Shown one piece after another: positions 14,318-22,077 of a stretch of DNA of 26,613 bases. Made by a program: the position numbers and the translations under genes. Numbering within the stretch: the first letter of the stretch is position 1; each line of letters begins with the position of its first letter. The stretch is from DAOQAU01 sp964640325. Its GTDB lineage: Bacteria > Cyanobacteriota > Vampirovibrionia > Gastranaerophilales > Gastranaerophilaceae. The notes under the pieces were generated by a model. That model had not been told where the DNA came from and ran no database searches. It worked only from the letters and a program-made list of their open reading frames with translations. Where the stretch lies: positions 1 through 26,613 of the forward strand of contig CAZXID010000025.1 of NCBI GenBank assembly GCA_964640325.1. The letters run 5' to 3'.

Positions 14318-15316
14318 TTAAAAAGCGCCTGCGCATTTTGCCCCGCAAAATGCGCAGGCGCTTTTATCAAGATTGTATTCTTCAATATGATAGCAATCCC
14401 TTTTTATTATGGCTTTTTTGCATTTTGAACAGTATGTTGTAGCAGTTTCAATATCACAAGTATTACCGGTGTAGATATATTTTAATCCTGCATTTTTTGC
14501 TATTGAACAAGCTTTTAAAAGTGTTGAAAATTTGGTTCTGGGCTTGTCGGTAATTCTATAATCGGGATGAAATGCGCTAAAATGAACAGGAACATCATCT
14601 CCTAAGTTTTTTAAAATCCAATCGCATTGTCTGTTTAATTCATCTTCAGAATCATTTTCACTTTCAATCAGAAGTGTAGTAATTTCAAGCCAACAATCAG
14701 TCTCATTTTTGACATATTTTATTGTGTCTAAAATTGATTCAATATGAGCAAGACAATGCTTTTTATAAAATTCAGGATTAAAAGCTTTCAAATCAATATT
14801 TGCCGCATCCATATATTTAAAAAACTCTTTTCTGGGCTCCGGATTAATGTACCCGGCTGTTACCGCAAGTGTCTTAACTCCATTTTCTCTGCATATTTTT
14901 GCCGTATCCACAGCATATTCAAAGAAAATTACAGGATCATTATAAGTAAAGGCAACGCTTTTGCAACCGTATTCTTGAGCCAGCTGAACTATTTTTTCCG
15001 GAGCTGCATAATTTAAAGTAGTCGATTTTTCTTTTGATTTTGTTGTTCGCCAGTTTTGGCAAAAATCGCAACCCATATTACACCCCAAAGTCCCAAAGGA
15101 TAAAACCAAACTCCCCGGGTAAAAATGGTAAAGCGGTTTTTTTTCAATAGGATCAATGGCTAAACCTGTATTGTATCCGTAAGAATTTAATACAATTTCT
15201 CCCTTAATATTTTGCCTGATATGGCAAAAGCCGCTTTGACCTTCTTTTAGTTTGCAATTTCTGGGACAAATCGTGCATTGTGTTATATTATCGCTTAGGG
15301 TATTTTGATATTTCAT
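14318..15316 (-). CDS. amrS: AmmeMemoRadiSam system radical SAM enzyme AmrS
   Basis: A 332-residue radical SAM enzyme related to pyruvate-formate-lyase activase. The cluster cysteines are Cys79, Cys83 and Cys86 in CNMGCDFCQNW. The N-terminal ITQCTICPRNCKL and GFCHIRQN motifs (Cys14, 17, 21, 31) are typical of the family. A C-terminal zinc-ribbon-like tail has CSKC and CAFCGAKC. Its reaction is not established. The genes AmrB (Memo) and AmrA (AMMECR1) usually accompany it, as they do here just across the divergent promoter. The ATG has no ribosome site, and a TATAAT ends 7 bases before it, so the mRNA is probably leaderless. The last 13 residues are encoded within a 45-bp palindrome. Confidence 0.93.
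   Translation of the reverse strand: MKYQNTLSDNITQCTICPRNCKLKEGQSGFCHIRQNIKGEIVLNSYGYNTGLAIDPIEKKPLYHFYPGSLVLSFGTLGCNMGCDFCQNWRTTKSKEKSTTLNYAAPEKIVQLAQEYGCKSVAFTYNDPVIFFEYAVDTAKICRENGVKTLAVTAGYINPEPRKEFFKYMDAANIDLKAFNPEFYKKHCLAHIESILDTIKYVKNETDCWLEITTLLIESENDSEDELNRQCDWILKNLGDDVPVHFSAFHPDYRITDKPRTKFSTLLKACSIAKNAGLKYIYTGNTCDIETATTYCSKCKKAIIKRDCYHIEEYNLDKSACAFCGAKCAGAF
14321..14365. terminator. Palindrome encoding the AmrS C-terminus and serving as terminator
   Basis: A 21-bp perfect stem (14321-14341 with 14345-14365) closes on a CCC loop and has AAAA and TTTT at its two ends. It lies 16 bases after the PEBP stop codon and fits a terminator for that gene. On the other strand it is the coding end of amrS, giving ACAFCGAKCAGAF and then the stop codon. 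Confidence 0.88.
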
Positions 15317-15323
15317 TTTTTAT

Positions 15324-15331
15324 ATTATAAT
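15324..15331. promoter_or_regulatory. Overlapping divergent -10 boxes for amrS and amrBA
   Basis: ATTATAAT in a 45-base gap contains TATAAT on the plus strand (15326-15331) and on the minus strand (15329-15324). The plus start would be near 15338, giving a ~24-base leader for amrBA. The minus start would be at the amrS ATG itself. The two promoters must compete for polymerase. Confidence 0.6.
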
Positions 15332-15361
15332 CCAATTTATGAAAAATTAAATAGGTAGGTT

Positions 15362-16705
15362 ATGGGAAAAATAAAACAGCCCTCTGTGGCAGGAAAATTT
15401 TATACAAATAACAAAAATGAACTTATCTCTCAACTTAATCATTTTAAATCAAATTGTTTAGAGGATTACGAATACCAATCCAGGGCGGTAATTGTTCCCC
15501 ATGCCGGCTATTTTTATTCCGGACAGTTAGCCTATGAGGGCATAAGTTATATTTCAAAAAAAGCAAAAAATATTTTTATCTTTGCGCCTACTCATTATGT
15601 AGGATTTGACGGCATTGCACTTTCAAACTTTGATAAATGGCTTACTCCGCTTGGTGAAATAGATATTAACCAAGAAATCAGCAAAGAATTACAAGAAAAA
15701 TTTGATGCGCAATTCTTTGACGAAGCCTTTGTAAGCGAACATTCGGCTGAAGTTCAAATTCCGTTTATTCAAACATTGCTTAATAATGCTATAAAAATTG
15801 TTCCAATTTTAATAGGCAGAGAAAATTGTGAAAAAATCAGCGAAATTATTGAATACTTTTGGCAAAACCCCGACAATGCATTTGTATTTTCCTCTGATCT
15901 AAGCCATTTTTTAAATATTAAAGAAGCACAAAAAATTGATAATTTAACCGCGGAAATGATTGAAACAAAAGACATTGAACAATTTAGTTCGAGCCAAGCA
16001 TGCGGTGCTGTCGGAATATGCGCGATTGTGAGATTTGCCCAGAAAAAAAAGTTTTCGCTTGTCAGAATCGGGCTTACAAATTCAGGCGAAGTCACAGGTG
16101 ATACTTCCAGTGTTGTAGGCTACGGGAGTTGGATGTTATATGAGGGCGAAAAGAATTCTTTTATAAAAGAATTCTTTTCGCCCCTTATTAAAGATATTTG
16201 CGCAAAAAGCATTTTGGCAAGACTTAGGAAAGAAAAAGAAGTCCGAATTAAATACCCCAAAGTTTTGGATGAAAAAGGTGCCTGCTTTGTAACGTTAGAA
16301 AAAGATGATAATTTAAGAGGCTGTATCGGCTCAATCATTGCCCATAAACCTTTGATTGAAGATTTAATCAGTAATGCTCAAAATGCGGCTTTTTCCGATC
16401 CCAGATTTAATCCGCTCAAAGAAGATGAGTTTGATAATTTATCTATTGCGGTTTCACTGCTTTCCACACCTGAAAAAATGTTTTTTAAAAACGAAAATGA
16501 TTTGCTAAGTCAAATAAAACCTTTTGTTGACGGGATAATAATAAAAGACGGATATCATCAGGCGGTTTATCTTCCATCTGTTTGGGAACAGCTACCTGAA
16601 AAACCGGAATTTTTAAATTCTTTAAAAATAAAGGCGGGGCTTTCTGCCACTCATTTTTCAAATAAATTTGAAGCTTACAGGTTTCACAGTGAATATATTA
16701 AATAA
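15362..16705 (+). CDS. amrBA: Fused AmrB (Memo) - AmrA (AMMECR1) protein
   Basis: A 447-residue fusion of two partners of AmrS. Residues 1-~260 are a Memo domain (dioxygenase-like fold) with KQPSVAGKFY, VPHAGYFYSG (His47), APTHY (His78), SSDLSHF and Cys214 in QACGAVG. His47, His78 and Cys214 match in context the metal-binding residues of human MEMO1. Residues ~275-447 are an AMMECR1 domain with LRGCIGSI (318-323) and SDPRFNPL. Neither partner's chemistry in bacteria is settled. The fusion and divergent pairing with amrS imply one pathway. The domain junction (residues 262-274) is encoded by a perfect 40-bp palindrome. The stop lies one base from the end of tdk on the other strand, with no terminator between them. 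Confidence 0.94.
   Translation: MGKIKQPSVAGKFYTNNKNELISQLNHFKSNCLEDYEYQSRAVIVPHAGYFYSGQLAYEGISYISKKAKNIFIFAPTHYVGFDGIALSNFDKWLTPLGEIDINQEISKELQEKFDAQFFDEAFVSEHSAEVQIPFIQTLLNNAIKIVPILIGRENCEKISEIIEYFWQNPDNAFVFSSDLSHFLNIKEAQKIDNLTAEMIETKDIEQFSSSQACGAVGICAIVRFAQKKKFSLVRIGLTNSGEVTGDTSSVVGYGSWMLYEGEKNSFIKEFFSPLIKDICAKSILARLRKEKEVRIKYPKVLDEKGACFVTLEKDDNLRGCIGSIIAHKPLIEDLISNAQNAAFSDPRFNPLKEDEFDNLSIAVSLLSTPEKMFFKNENDLLSQIKPFVDGIIIKDGYHQAVYLPSVWEQLPEKPEFLNSLKIKAGLSATHFSNKFEAYRFHSEYIK
16144..16183. repeat. Perfect 40-bp palindrome at the AmrB-AmrA domain junction
   Basis: Two 20-base arms (16144-16163 and 16164-16183) meet with no spacer. The plus strand reads GEKNSFIKEFFSP, and the minus strand spells the same peptide in one frame. 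It could form a cruciform or a very stable mRNA hairpin. No T-run follows. Confidence 0.9.
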
Positions 16706-16706
16706 C

Positions 16707-17336
16707 TTACTTGGTAAACGGAAGCAATTTAAATTCACTTCTTTTAATATCTTTTTCTTTTTCCTGCTGAGAATCACGAAGCTCATAACATCTTTGGCAT
16801 CTGGCCTCGTAAGTTTCATCTCCACCAATCATAATCAAAGGTGAATTCTTATCTGCAGGCTTTCCATCAATAAGTCTTTGAGTCCTGGTTCCGTATTCAG
16901 AACCGCATTTCATGCAAATGGCATAAAGTTTATCCACTCTGTTTGCGATACATAAAAGCTCAGGCATATAACCGAAAGGCTCTGCTTTAAAATCTAAATC
17001 AAGCCCTGTCCCGATAACTTTTTTGCCCGATTCCATAAGCTGAGTGATAACTTTTGCGATATTTTTATCAAAAAATTGCAACTCATCTATTGCAACAACT
17101 TCATCATCTTCTTTAACAACACTTAGAATTTGAATTGAATGCTTAACTTTTATCGCCTCAAGCCAAAGTCCGTTTCTAGATTCAATATAATCACCATGTG
17201 CTCTGGTATCAATATCCGGAGAAATCACTTTAACTTTCTTTTTAGCGATAATACTGCGCCTTACTCGCCTGAGCAACTCCTCTGTTTTGCCGCAACTCAT
17301 CGGCCCTGTGATTAATTCAAAACTATACCCTTGCAT
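16707..17336 (-). CDS. tdk: Thymidine kinase (type II)
   Basis: Tdk phosphorylates thymidine to dTMP with ATP in nucleoside salvage. The 209-residue chain has the P-loop GPMSCGKT (11-18), the Walker B/active-site DELQFFD (Asp84, Glu85), a structural zinc site with CMKCG and CQRCYE, and the YEARC thymidine-lid region. Length is usual for bacterial Tdk. AGGAG stands about 9 bases before the ATG, and a promoter is visible upstream. It converges tail to tail with amrBA, with one base between the stop codons. Confidence 0.96.
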   Translation of the reverse strand: MQGYSFELITGPMSCGKTEELLRRVRRSIIAKKKVKVISPDIDTRAHGDYIESRNGLWLEAIKVKHSIQILSVVKEDDEVVAIDELQFFDKNIAKVITQLMESGKKVIGTGLDLDFKAEPFGYMPELLCIANRVDKLYAICMKCGSEYGTRTQRLIDGKPADKNSPLIMIGGDETYEARCQRCYELRDSQQEKEKDIKRSEFKLLPFTK

Positions 17337-17360
17337 CGTAATAAACTCCTGTTTCCCTGT

Positions 17361-17390
17361 ACTATAGCCATGTTACACATGCCAACTCAA
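17361..17390 (-). promoter_or_regulatory. Promoter of tdk
   Basis: On the minus strand TTGAGT (17390-17385), 18 bases, then TATAGT (17366-17361). The start would fall near 17354, about 18 bases before the ATG. Confidence 0.55.
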
Positions 17391-17457
17391 CTTTTTATCC
17401 TTCAACTCCTGTATTTATATTGTAAATCATAAAAAAAATTTGAAAAGTAACATTTTA

Positions 17458-18276
17458 TTAATGAATTCGATAAAGATAATCACTGCCTAAAACTTTATCT
17501 CTCAATTTTTTCATATTCTTTCCGTAAACAATTTTCATTTGTTCCGAAAGATTTTCTTCCACATCAATTAAGTACATGTCATGGACAATAAATTCTTTTA
17601 TCAAGAAGACGACCCCCGGATTTTTTGTCCAAACGACATGAACCAAATCATTTTTAAGAGAACTGGAATTTCCTATCATTCCTTCCGTGTTGTCTACGGC
17701 AAGAATAATCATCCTACCGCCTAAAGATGTTTCAATTTCTTTGGCAAAAGAATGTTCAAAGACAAGCCCGAAATTGCTTCTAAAATTGTCGTAACCGACC
17801 ATTTTAACCTCAACTCCTCTATTATAAGCATCCCAAAGGTATGGCTCTATGAATTTGAAATCCTGCGACCAAATTTCAATATAAACTTCTTTTTGAGCAT
17901 TTTTGATTATTTCAATAATTTTTTCTCTGATGCTTGCCGTTCCAGAAACGCTTAAAATCGGCTCAGTATAATCTTCTTTAACATTGGGAAGATTCTTTTC
18001 TAAAAATTCAATATTTGAAATAATTTTTCTTTTATACCTTTTTGTAAGCTCTTCTGGCTTAATCGGAGTATAAGTAACCGGTTTTGTGTTTGTTGCAACT
18101 ACAATTTTTTCTTTTTCAAGTGCCTTAAGAGTATCATAAGCCCTTGCCTGAGGCACGCTTGCAAGCTGACTTACTTCGTATCCTGTGGCAGGATATTTTT
18201 TCAAAAGAGCCAAATAAACCTTTGCCTCATAAGAGTTAAATCCAAGTTCTTTAAGACTTTCGATAATTTCTTCCAT
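17458..18276 (-). CDS. TrmB-family transcriptional regulator
   Basis: A 272-residue regulator. Residues ~1-75 are a TrmB-type winged helix (LKELGFNSYEAKVYLALLK...YEVSQLASVPQARAYDTLKALEKEKIV). A short coiled linker leads to a C-terminal effector domain with the phospholipase-D-like fold usual in TrmB proteins (SGTASIREKIIEIIKNAQKEVYIEIWSQDF). Many TrmB proteins sense sugars, but the ligand here cannot be read from sequence. No Shine-Dalgarno precedes the ATG, and TAGTAT ends 6 bases before it, so the mRNA may be leaderless. It is divergent from a methyltransferase gene across a very short gap and might control it. Confidence 0.87.
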   Translation of the reverse strand: MEEIIESLKELGFNSYEAKVYLALLKKYPATGYEVSQLASVPQARAYDTLKALEKEKIVVATNTKPVTYTPIKPEELTKRYKRKIISNIEFLEKNLPNVKEDYTEPILSVSGTASIREKIIEIIKNAQKEVYIEIWSQDFKFIEPYLWDAYNRGVEVKMVGYDNFRSNFGLVFEHSFAKEIETSLGGRMIILAVDNTEGMIGNSSSLKNDLVHVVWTKNPGVVFLIKEFIVHDMYLIDVEENLSEQMKIVYGKNMKKLRDKVLGSDYLYRIH

Positions 18277-18310
18277 TGTTTAATACTAACAAATTTTTTT
18301 GTTCAAAGCA

Positions 18311-19264
18311 ATGGCAAAATTTTTCATTTTGAGTTTTTATTATTTTATGATGAAAATTCTACCTTTGAATATAATAAATAATAATATATCATTTAAGTCT
18401 TTTGAAGAAGATACAAATCTTGTAGGCAAAAGCGAATTTATAGCAGGGAGATATAATCACCACACCTCATTTATAAGAAATTTCCCTACACTAAAATTTG
18501 TCAGCAATTATTTAAAATACAACTTTCCTGCCGGTACTCACATAGCAGAGTTCGGCTGCTCTCAAGGTCAAAAACCTTATAGCTTGCTGATAATGTTAGA
18601 TAGTTTCAATCAAGATAAAAGATACACAATTACCGGTTATGATATTCCAAACGTGATTAAATCCGCAAAACAAGGTATATACCGCTTAGATTTTGCAGAC
18701 AAAAATGAGCAAGAGATTTTTAATGAAAAGTTCGGTTTAAAAAATACTTTTTTTGAATATTTTGATGAAATCAAACGCTGGAAAACAAAAGAATCAACCT
18801 TTGTAACACCAAATTCTAAAAAAACAAAAGGATTAATTGAATTTAAAGTAGGAAATATTTTAAATATAGATAAAATTTTAGAGCCTAAAAAATCAGGAGT
18901 GATAATTTTTCAAAACGCACTTTATCACATTTTTGATATATGCGAAAAAATAAACGATGATAAATTAAATACGGTTAAAGAATTATTCACAAAGATTTAT
19001 GATACATTACCAAATAAAGGTATTTTTGTACTTGGCTCACTTACCACCGATCATGTTCTTGAAGATACTGACCGTATTAATTTCACATTAAAATATCAAA
19101 ACAATCAAAGAATAAAAGTTTATGATTCTTCAAAAATCCATAACCATTTAAGGGAAGTAGGCTTTGAACCCATATTTTACGAAAAAGCTGCTTTACATAT
19201 AGTCAATCCGGCTTTTGAAGATGTTTATCTACCCGCTGTTTGGCAAAAGACACTTAAGCGATAG
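18311..19264 (+). CDS. Class I SAM-dependent methyltransferase, CheR-like fold
   Basis: A protein of about 317 residues with a Rossmann-type methyltransferase core. Motif I is IAEFGCSQGQKPYSLL, which resembles CheR (GCSTGEEPYSLA). A GYDIPN acidic strand follows, then FQNALYHIF and a late DTLPNKGIFVLGS strand. It lacks the N-terminal helical domain of chemotaxis CheR, and no chemotaxis genes are near, so the substrate is unknown. The start is uncertain: the frame opens at a TTG (18299), with ATGs at 18311, 18347 and 18350, none with a good ribosome site. The N-terminal hydrophobic stretch FFILSFYYF would be present only from the earlier starts. It is divergent from the TrmB-like gene. Confidence 0.72.
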   Translation: MAKFFILSFYYFMMKILPLNIINNNISFKSFEEDTNLVGKSEFIAGRYNHHTSFIRNFPTLKFVSNYLKYNFPAGTHIAEFGCSQGQKPYSLLIMLDSFNQDKRYTITGYDIPNVIKSAKQGIYRLDFADKNEQEIFNEKFGLKNTFFEYFDEIKRWKTKESTFVTPNSKKTKGLIEFKVGNILNIDKILEPKKSGVIIFQNALYHIFDICEKINDDKLNTVKELFTKIYDTLPNKGIFVLGSLTTDHVLEDTDRINFTLKYQNNQRIKVYDSSKIHNHLREVGFEPIFYEKAALHIVNPAFEDVYLPAVWQKTLKR

Positions 19265-19275
19265 CCTGACAAAAA

Positions 19276-19300
19276 AATAAACCGACTTTTTCAAGTCGGC
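19276..19300 (-). terminator. Probable minus-strand terminator
   Basis: A 7-bp stem CCGACTT (19282-19288) with AAGTCGG (19293-19299) has a TTTC loop. On the minus strand a T-rich run (TTTATTTTTTT) follows, so it suits minus-strand transcripts such as nadK-recN, though it lies 130 bases after the recN stop. Confidence 0.5.
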
Positions 19301-19428
19301 TAAAAACCACGTATTAGAAGAGAGGAATTAGAGAGTGCAAGCCCAAAAGAGCTCACATGCATGAATTACCACTTTTTTGAAGTTTTATAACAATAATTCT
19401 TATTTTTTATCAAATTTCGTTACAAATA

Positions 19429-21096
19429 TTAACATGTGGCGGTTTGATACAAAAGCGAACGGGCAAAATCCAAAGACTGCTCGTTAATTTCACCTCCGGC
19501 AAGTTCCGCAAGAGCTTTTACACGATTATCACCTTCAAGTGTGTAAACACCAACAGAAGTTATATCGTTGTCCTGAGATTTTGTAACGTAAAAATGTTTA
19601 TTAGCTTTTGAAGCAATAATTGCCTGATGTGTAATTAAAATTATCTGATGATATTTTGCAAGTTCTGAAATTTCATCCGCAACGCTTTGTGCTGTTTTGC
19701 CGGAAATGCCCGTATCGATTTCGTCAAAAATCACCGTGTCTATATCATCATTTTGAGCAAAAATAGTTTTTATCGCAAGCATTACACGAGAAATTTCACC
19801 TCCGGATGCCACTTTTGCAATGGGTTTTAATTCTTCGGAAACATTTGTGGAAATTAAAAATTCAACCCTATCTGCACCGTTTGAATTAATCTCAGTCGGC
19901 TCGACTAAAACTTCAAAACGCACTTTTGGAAGTTCCAAATTTTCAAGTTTTTCAACGATTGAACTTGAAAGTGCCTGTGCGAAATATTTTCTGTTTTCAG
20001 AAATAATAGAAGCTTTTGAGTTTAATTCTTCACGTAATTCATTGATTTTAAGTTCAAGTTCTTCAATGTTTTGTGTCGAAAACTCAATTTGATCATACTC
20101 ATTTTTTAATCTGTTTAGAGTTTGAATAACTTCCGATAAAGTATTTCCGTATTTTCTTTTTATCTTGTCGAGAAAGAAAATGCGCTCTTGGATAGTGTTA
20201 AGCTTTTCGGTATCGTTTTCAAGATTTTGGGAATAATCCCTGAGCGCGGCCGAAATTTCTGATAAAATTTCGGCCGCGCTTACCAAATTTCCCTCAATAG
20301 AAACCAAAGTTCCATCCATTTGCGCCGCTTTTGAAATATTCATTTTTACAAGCCCCAAAGCGCCTAAAATTGAGTTTTCATCGCCATTCATTGACCAATA
20401 AGAAGTTCCGGTAAGCTCTTTTAATTTTTCTGCGTTTTCAAGAACATTAAGTTCATTTTTTAAAATTTCGTATTCATTTTCGTCATTAATTTGAGCGTCT
20501 TCAATTTCTTTTATCTGAAATTTCAAAAATTCAATCTGATTTTCTGTCGCATTTGAAAGCGATTTTGCGCTTTCAAGTTCCATACAAAGCTTTTCGTATT
20601 GACTAAAAATTCTTTTATATTCGCTTAATTCACCCCCATAAGAATCTTTTGCATAAGAATCAAGAAGATTTATATGGAATTTAGATTGCAAAAAGGCATA
20701 AGTTTGATGCTGTGAGTGAATGTCCAAAAATTTGTCTTTCAAAATTTTAATAAACTCTTGATTGACCAAAGTCCCGTTAACTCTTGATCGAACACCATTT
20801 TCCGAAATTTCTTTTGAAATTACAATTTCGTTTCCAAAATTATCTATTCCGTTTTCTTCAAAAATTTGCGCCAAATCTTGTTTGGAATAATCCAAAACAA
20901 GCTCAATCAAAGCTTTTTCACATCCGTTTTTAATAATCTCTTTGCTTACTCTGGGTGCAAAAACCAAATCAATTGCGTTAATTATAATGCTTTTGCCTGC
21001 GCCTGTTTCACCGGTGATTACATTTAAACCGTTGTCAAAATTTACAAGAAGCTCGTCTATCAAAATGTAATTTTTAATTAAAATTTGCTTAATCAT
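19429..21096 (-). CDS. recN: DNA repair protein RecN
   Basis: RecN is an SMC-like ATPase that acts at double-strand breaks before RecA. The 555-residue form begins at the ATG 21096, which has a strong AGGAGG about 6 bases upstream. An open extension to 21171 lies within the nadK coding end and is not used. Walker A is GETGAGKS (29-36). A long coiled-coil middle carries the two antiparallel helices. The C-terminal signature VASGGEISRVMLAIK and Walker B TVIFDEIDTGISG are intact. It lies 13 bases after nadK, a common pairing. Bases 20243-20280 form a GC-rich perfect inverted repeat within the coiled-coil region. Confidence 0.96.
   Translation of the reverse strand: MIKQILIKNYILIDELLVNFDNGLNVITGETGAGKSIIINAIDLVFAPRVSKEIIKNGCEKALIELVLDYSKQDLAQIFEENGIDNFGNEIVISKEISENGVRSRVNGTLVNQEFIKILKDKFLDIHSQHQTYAFLQSKFHINLLDSYAKDSYGGELSEYKRIFSQYEKLCMELESAKSLSNATENQIEFLKFQIKEIEDAQINDENEYEILKNELNVLENAEKLKELTGTSYWSMNGDENSILGALGLVKMNISKAAQMDGTLVSIEGNLVSAAEILSEISAALRDYSQNLENDTEKLNTIQERIFFLDKIKRKYGNTLSEVIQTLNRLKNEYDQIEFSTQNIEELELKINELREELNSKASIISENRKYFAQALSSSIVEKLENLELPKVRFEVLVEPTEINSNGADRVEFLISTNVSEELKPIAKVASGGEISRVMLAIKTIFAQNDDIDTVIFDEIDTGISGKTAQSVADEISELAKYHQIILITHQAIIASKANKHFYVTKSQDNDITSVGVYTLEGDNRVKALAELAGGEINEQSLDFARSLLYQTATC
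20243..20280. repeat. Perfect GC-rich inverted repeat inside recN
   Basis: Arms of 16 bases (20243-20258 and 20265-20280) flank a CTGATA loop. The arm reads AGCGCGGCCGAAATTT, much richer in GC than the surrounding gene. It encodes SAAEILSEISAAL in the coiled-coil segment, with no obvious insertion relative to other RecN proteins. Confidence 0.88.
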
Positions 21097-21109
21097 GCCA
21101 GCCTCCTTT

Positions 21110-21922
21110 TTAATTGCTTTTAGGAGCAACTCCCCATTGAAGTTTTTCCCTAAGCACCGAATAAAAATCATTTTCTTCCAAAAATGCCAGTTTTGCTTTA
21201 AAATTACATTTTTGAATTTTTATTTCCGTAATATTTTCAAAAGTACCCTGCCCGTCTGAGATAAGAGTCAAATTTGGATTTATATCACAGGTAGAAACTT
21301 TTATCATTTCATTTGCAGGCACAATCAACGGCCTTGCAGTCAAAGTATGCGGACAAATAGGAACGACCGATATTGCTTCAATTTCGGGATGCAAAATCGC
21401 ACCGCCTGCAGAAAGCCCGTAAGCGGTAGAACCCGTAGGCGTTGAAATTATAAGCCCGTCTGCCAAATACTCACAAACAAATTTTTCATTGATACTCAAG
21501 CAAAATCTTGAAGTTTTAGTAGCTGATGTTCCTCTTATAACAAATTCATTTAAAGCGAGAATATCATTATTTGAAACAAGCATCAACCTGTCTTCTGTTT
21601 TGAATTCTAAGTTAATAATCTTTTTAACCGTTTGTTCAAGCTCTGAAACTTTTGACTGGGCAAGAAAACCGAGTTTGCCCAAATTAAACCCAAAAACAGG
21701 CGTTTTTTCTTTTGCAAAAAACCTTGCAGCCCTAAGCAGTGTTCCGTCACCGCCAATTACAAACACAAAATCAAAGCCATGTTTTGGACAATCTATGGAA
21801 AAACTTTCATAAGAAATTTTTTGCGCAGCCAAAATCTTTTCTAAAGCCTCAAGCACCTTTTGCGCTTCGCTTATCTGCGGTTTAAAAACTATAGCGATTT
21901 TTTTTTCTGAAAAAATTCCCAC
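21110..21922 (-). CDS. nadK: NAD kinase
   Basis: NadK phosphorylates NAD to NADP. The 270-residue protein has GGDGT (57-61), LNEFVI with the substrate-binding Asn-Glu, and DGLIISTPTGSTAYGLSAGG, the family hallmark. Length is normal. It starts at a GTG with AAGGGGG about 6 bases upstream. It is the first gene of the nadK-recN pair, which is common among bacteria. Confidence 0.95.
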   Translation of the reverse strand: MGIFSEKKIAIVFKPQISEAQKVLEALEKILAAQKISYESFSIDCPKHGFDFVFVIGGDGTLLRAARFFAKEKTPVFGFNLGKLGFLAQSKVSELEQTVKKIINLEFKTEDRLMLVSNNDILALNEFVIRGTSATKTSRFCLSINEKFVCEYLADGLIISTPTGSTAYGLSAGGAILHPEIEAISVVPICPHTLTARPLIVPANEMIKVSTCDINPNLTLISDGQGTFENITEIKIQKCNFKAKLAFLEENDFYSVLREKLQWGVAPKSN

Positions 21923-22077
21923 TTAAGCCCCCTTACCCCCTTTGATTTTTATATTTTACCATATTTTAACTGTTTTGGCATATTTTTTTTTATTATTAAT
22001 ATTTGTAAAATTTTTTATTTTTAAGGAATAAAATAAAATTTTTTGAACTTATAAAAATATCAACAAAAGGCTTTTAT

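Noticed and set aside
16120..16338. 72-residue minus-strand frame within amrBA
   Set aside because: It exists because the 40-bp palindrome spells the same peptide on both strands; no start signal.
19301..19428. Riboswitch or small RNA between the methyltransferase and recN
   Set aside because: No recognisable aptamer or stable fold could be built by eye; only short purine-rich repeats are visible.
19417..19432. GTTACAAA-TA-TTAACATG as an HLR1 site
   Set aside because: The second half has a mismatch and the site lies at the 3' end of recN with no promoter nearby.
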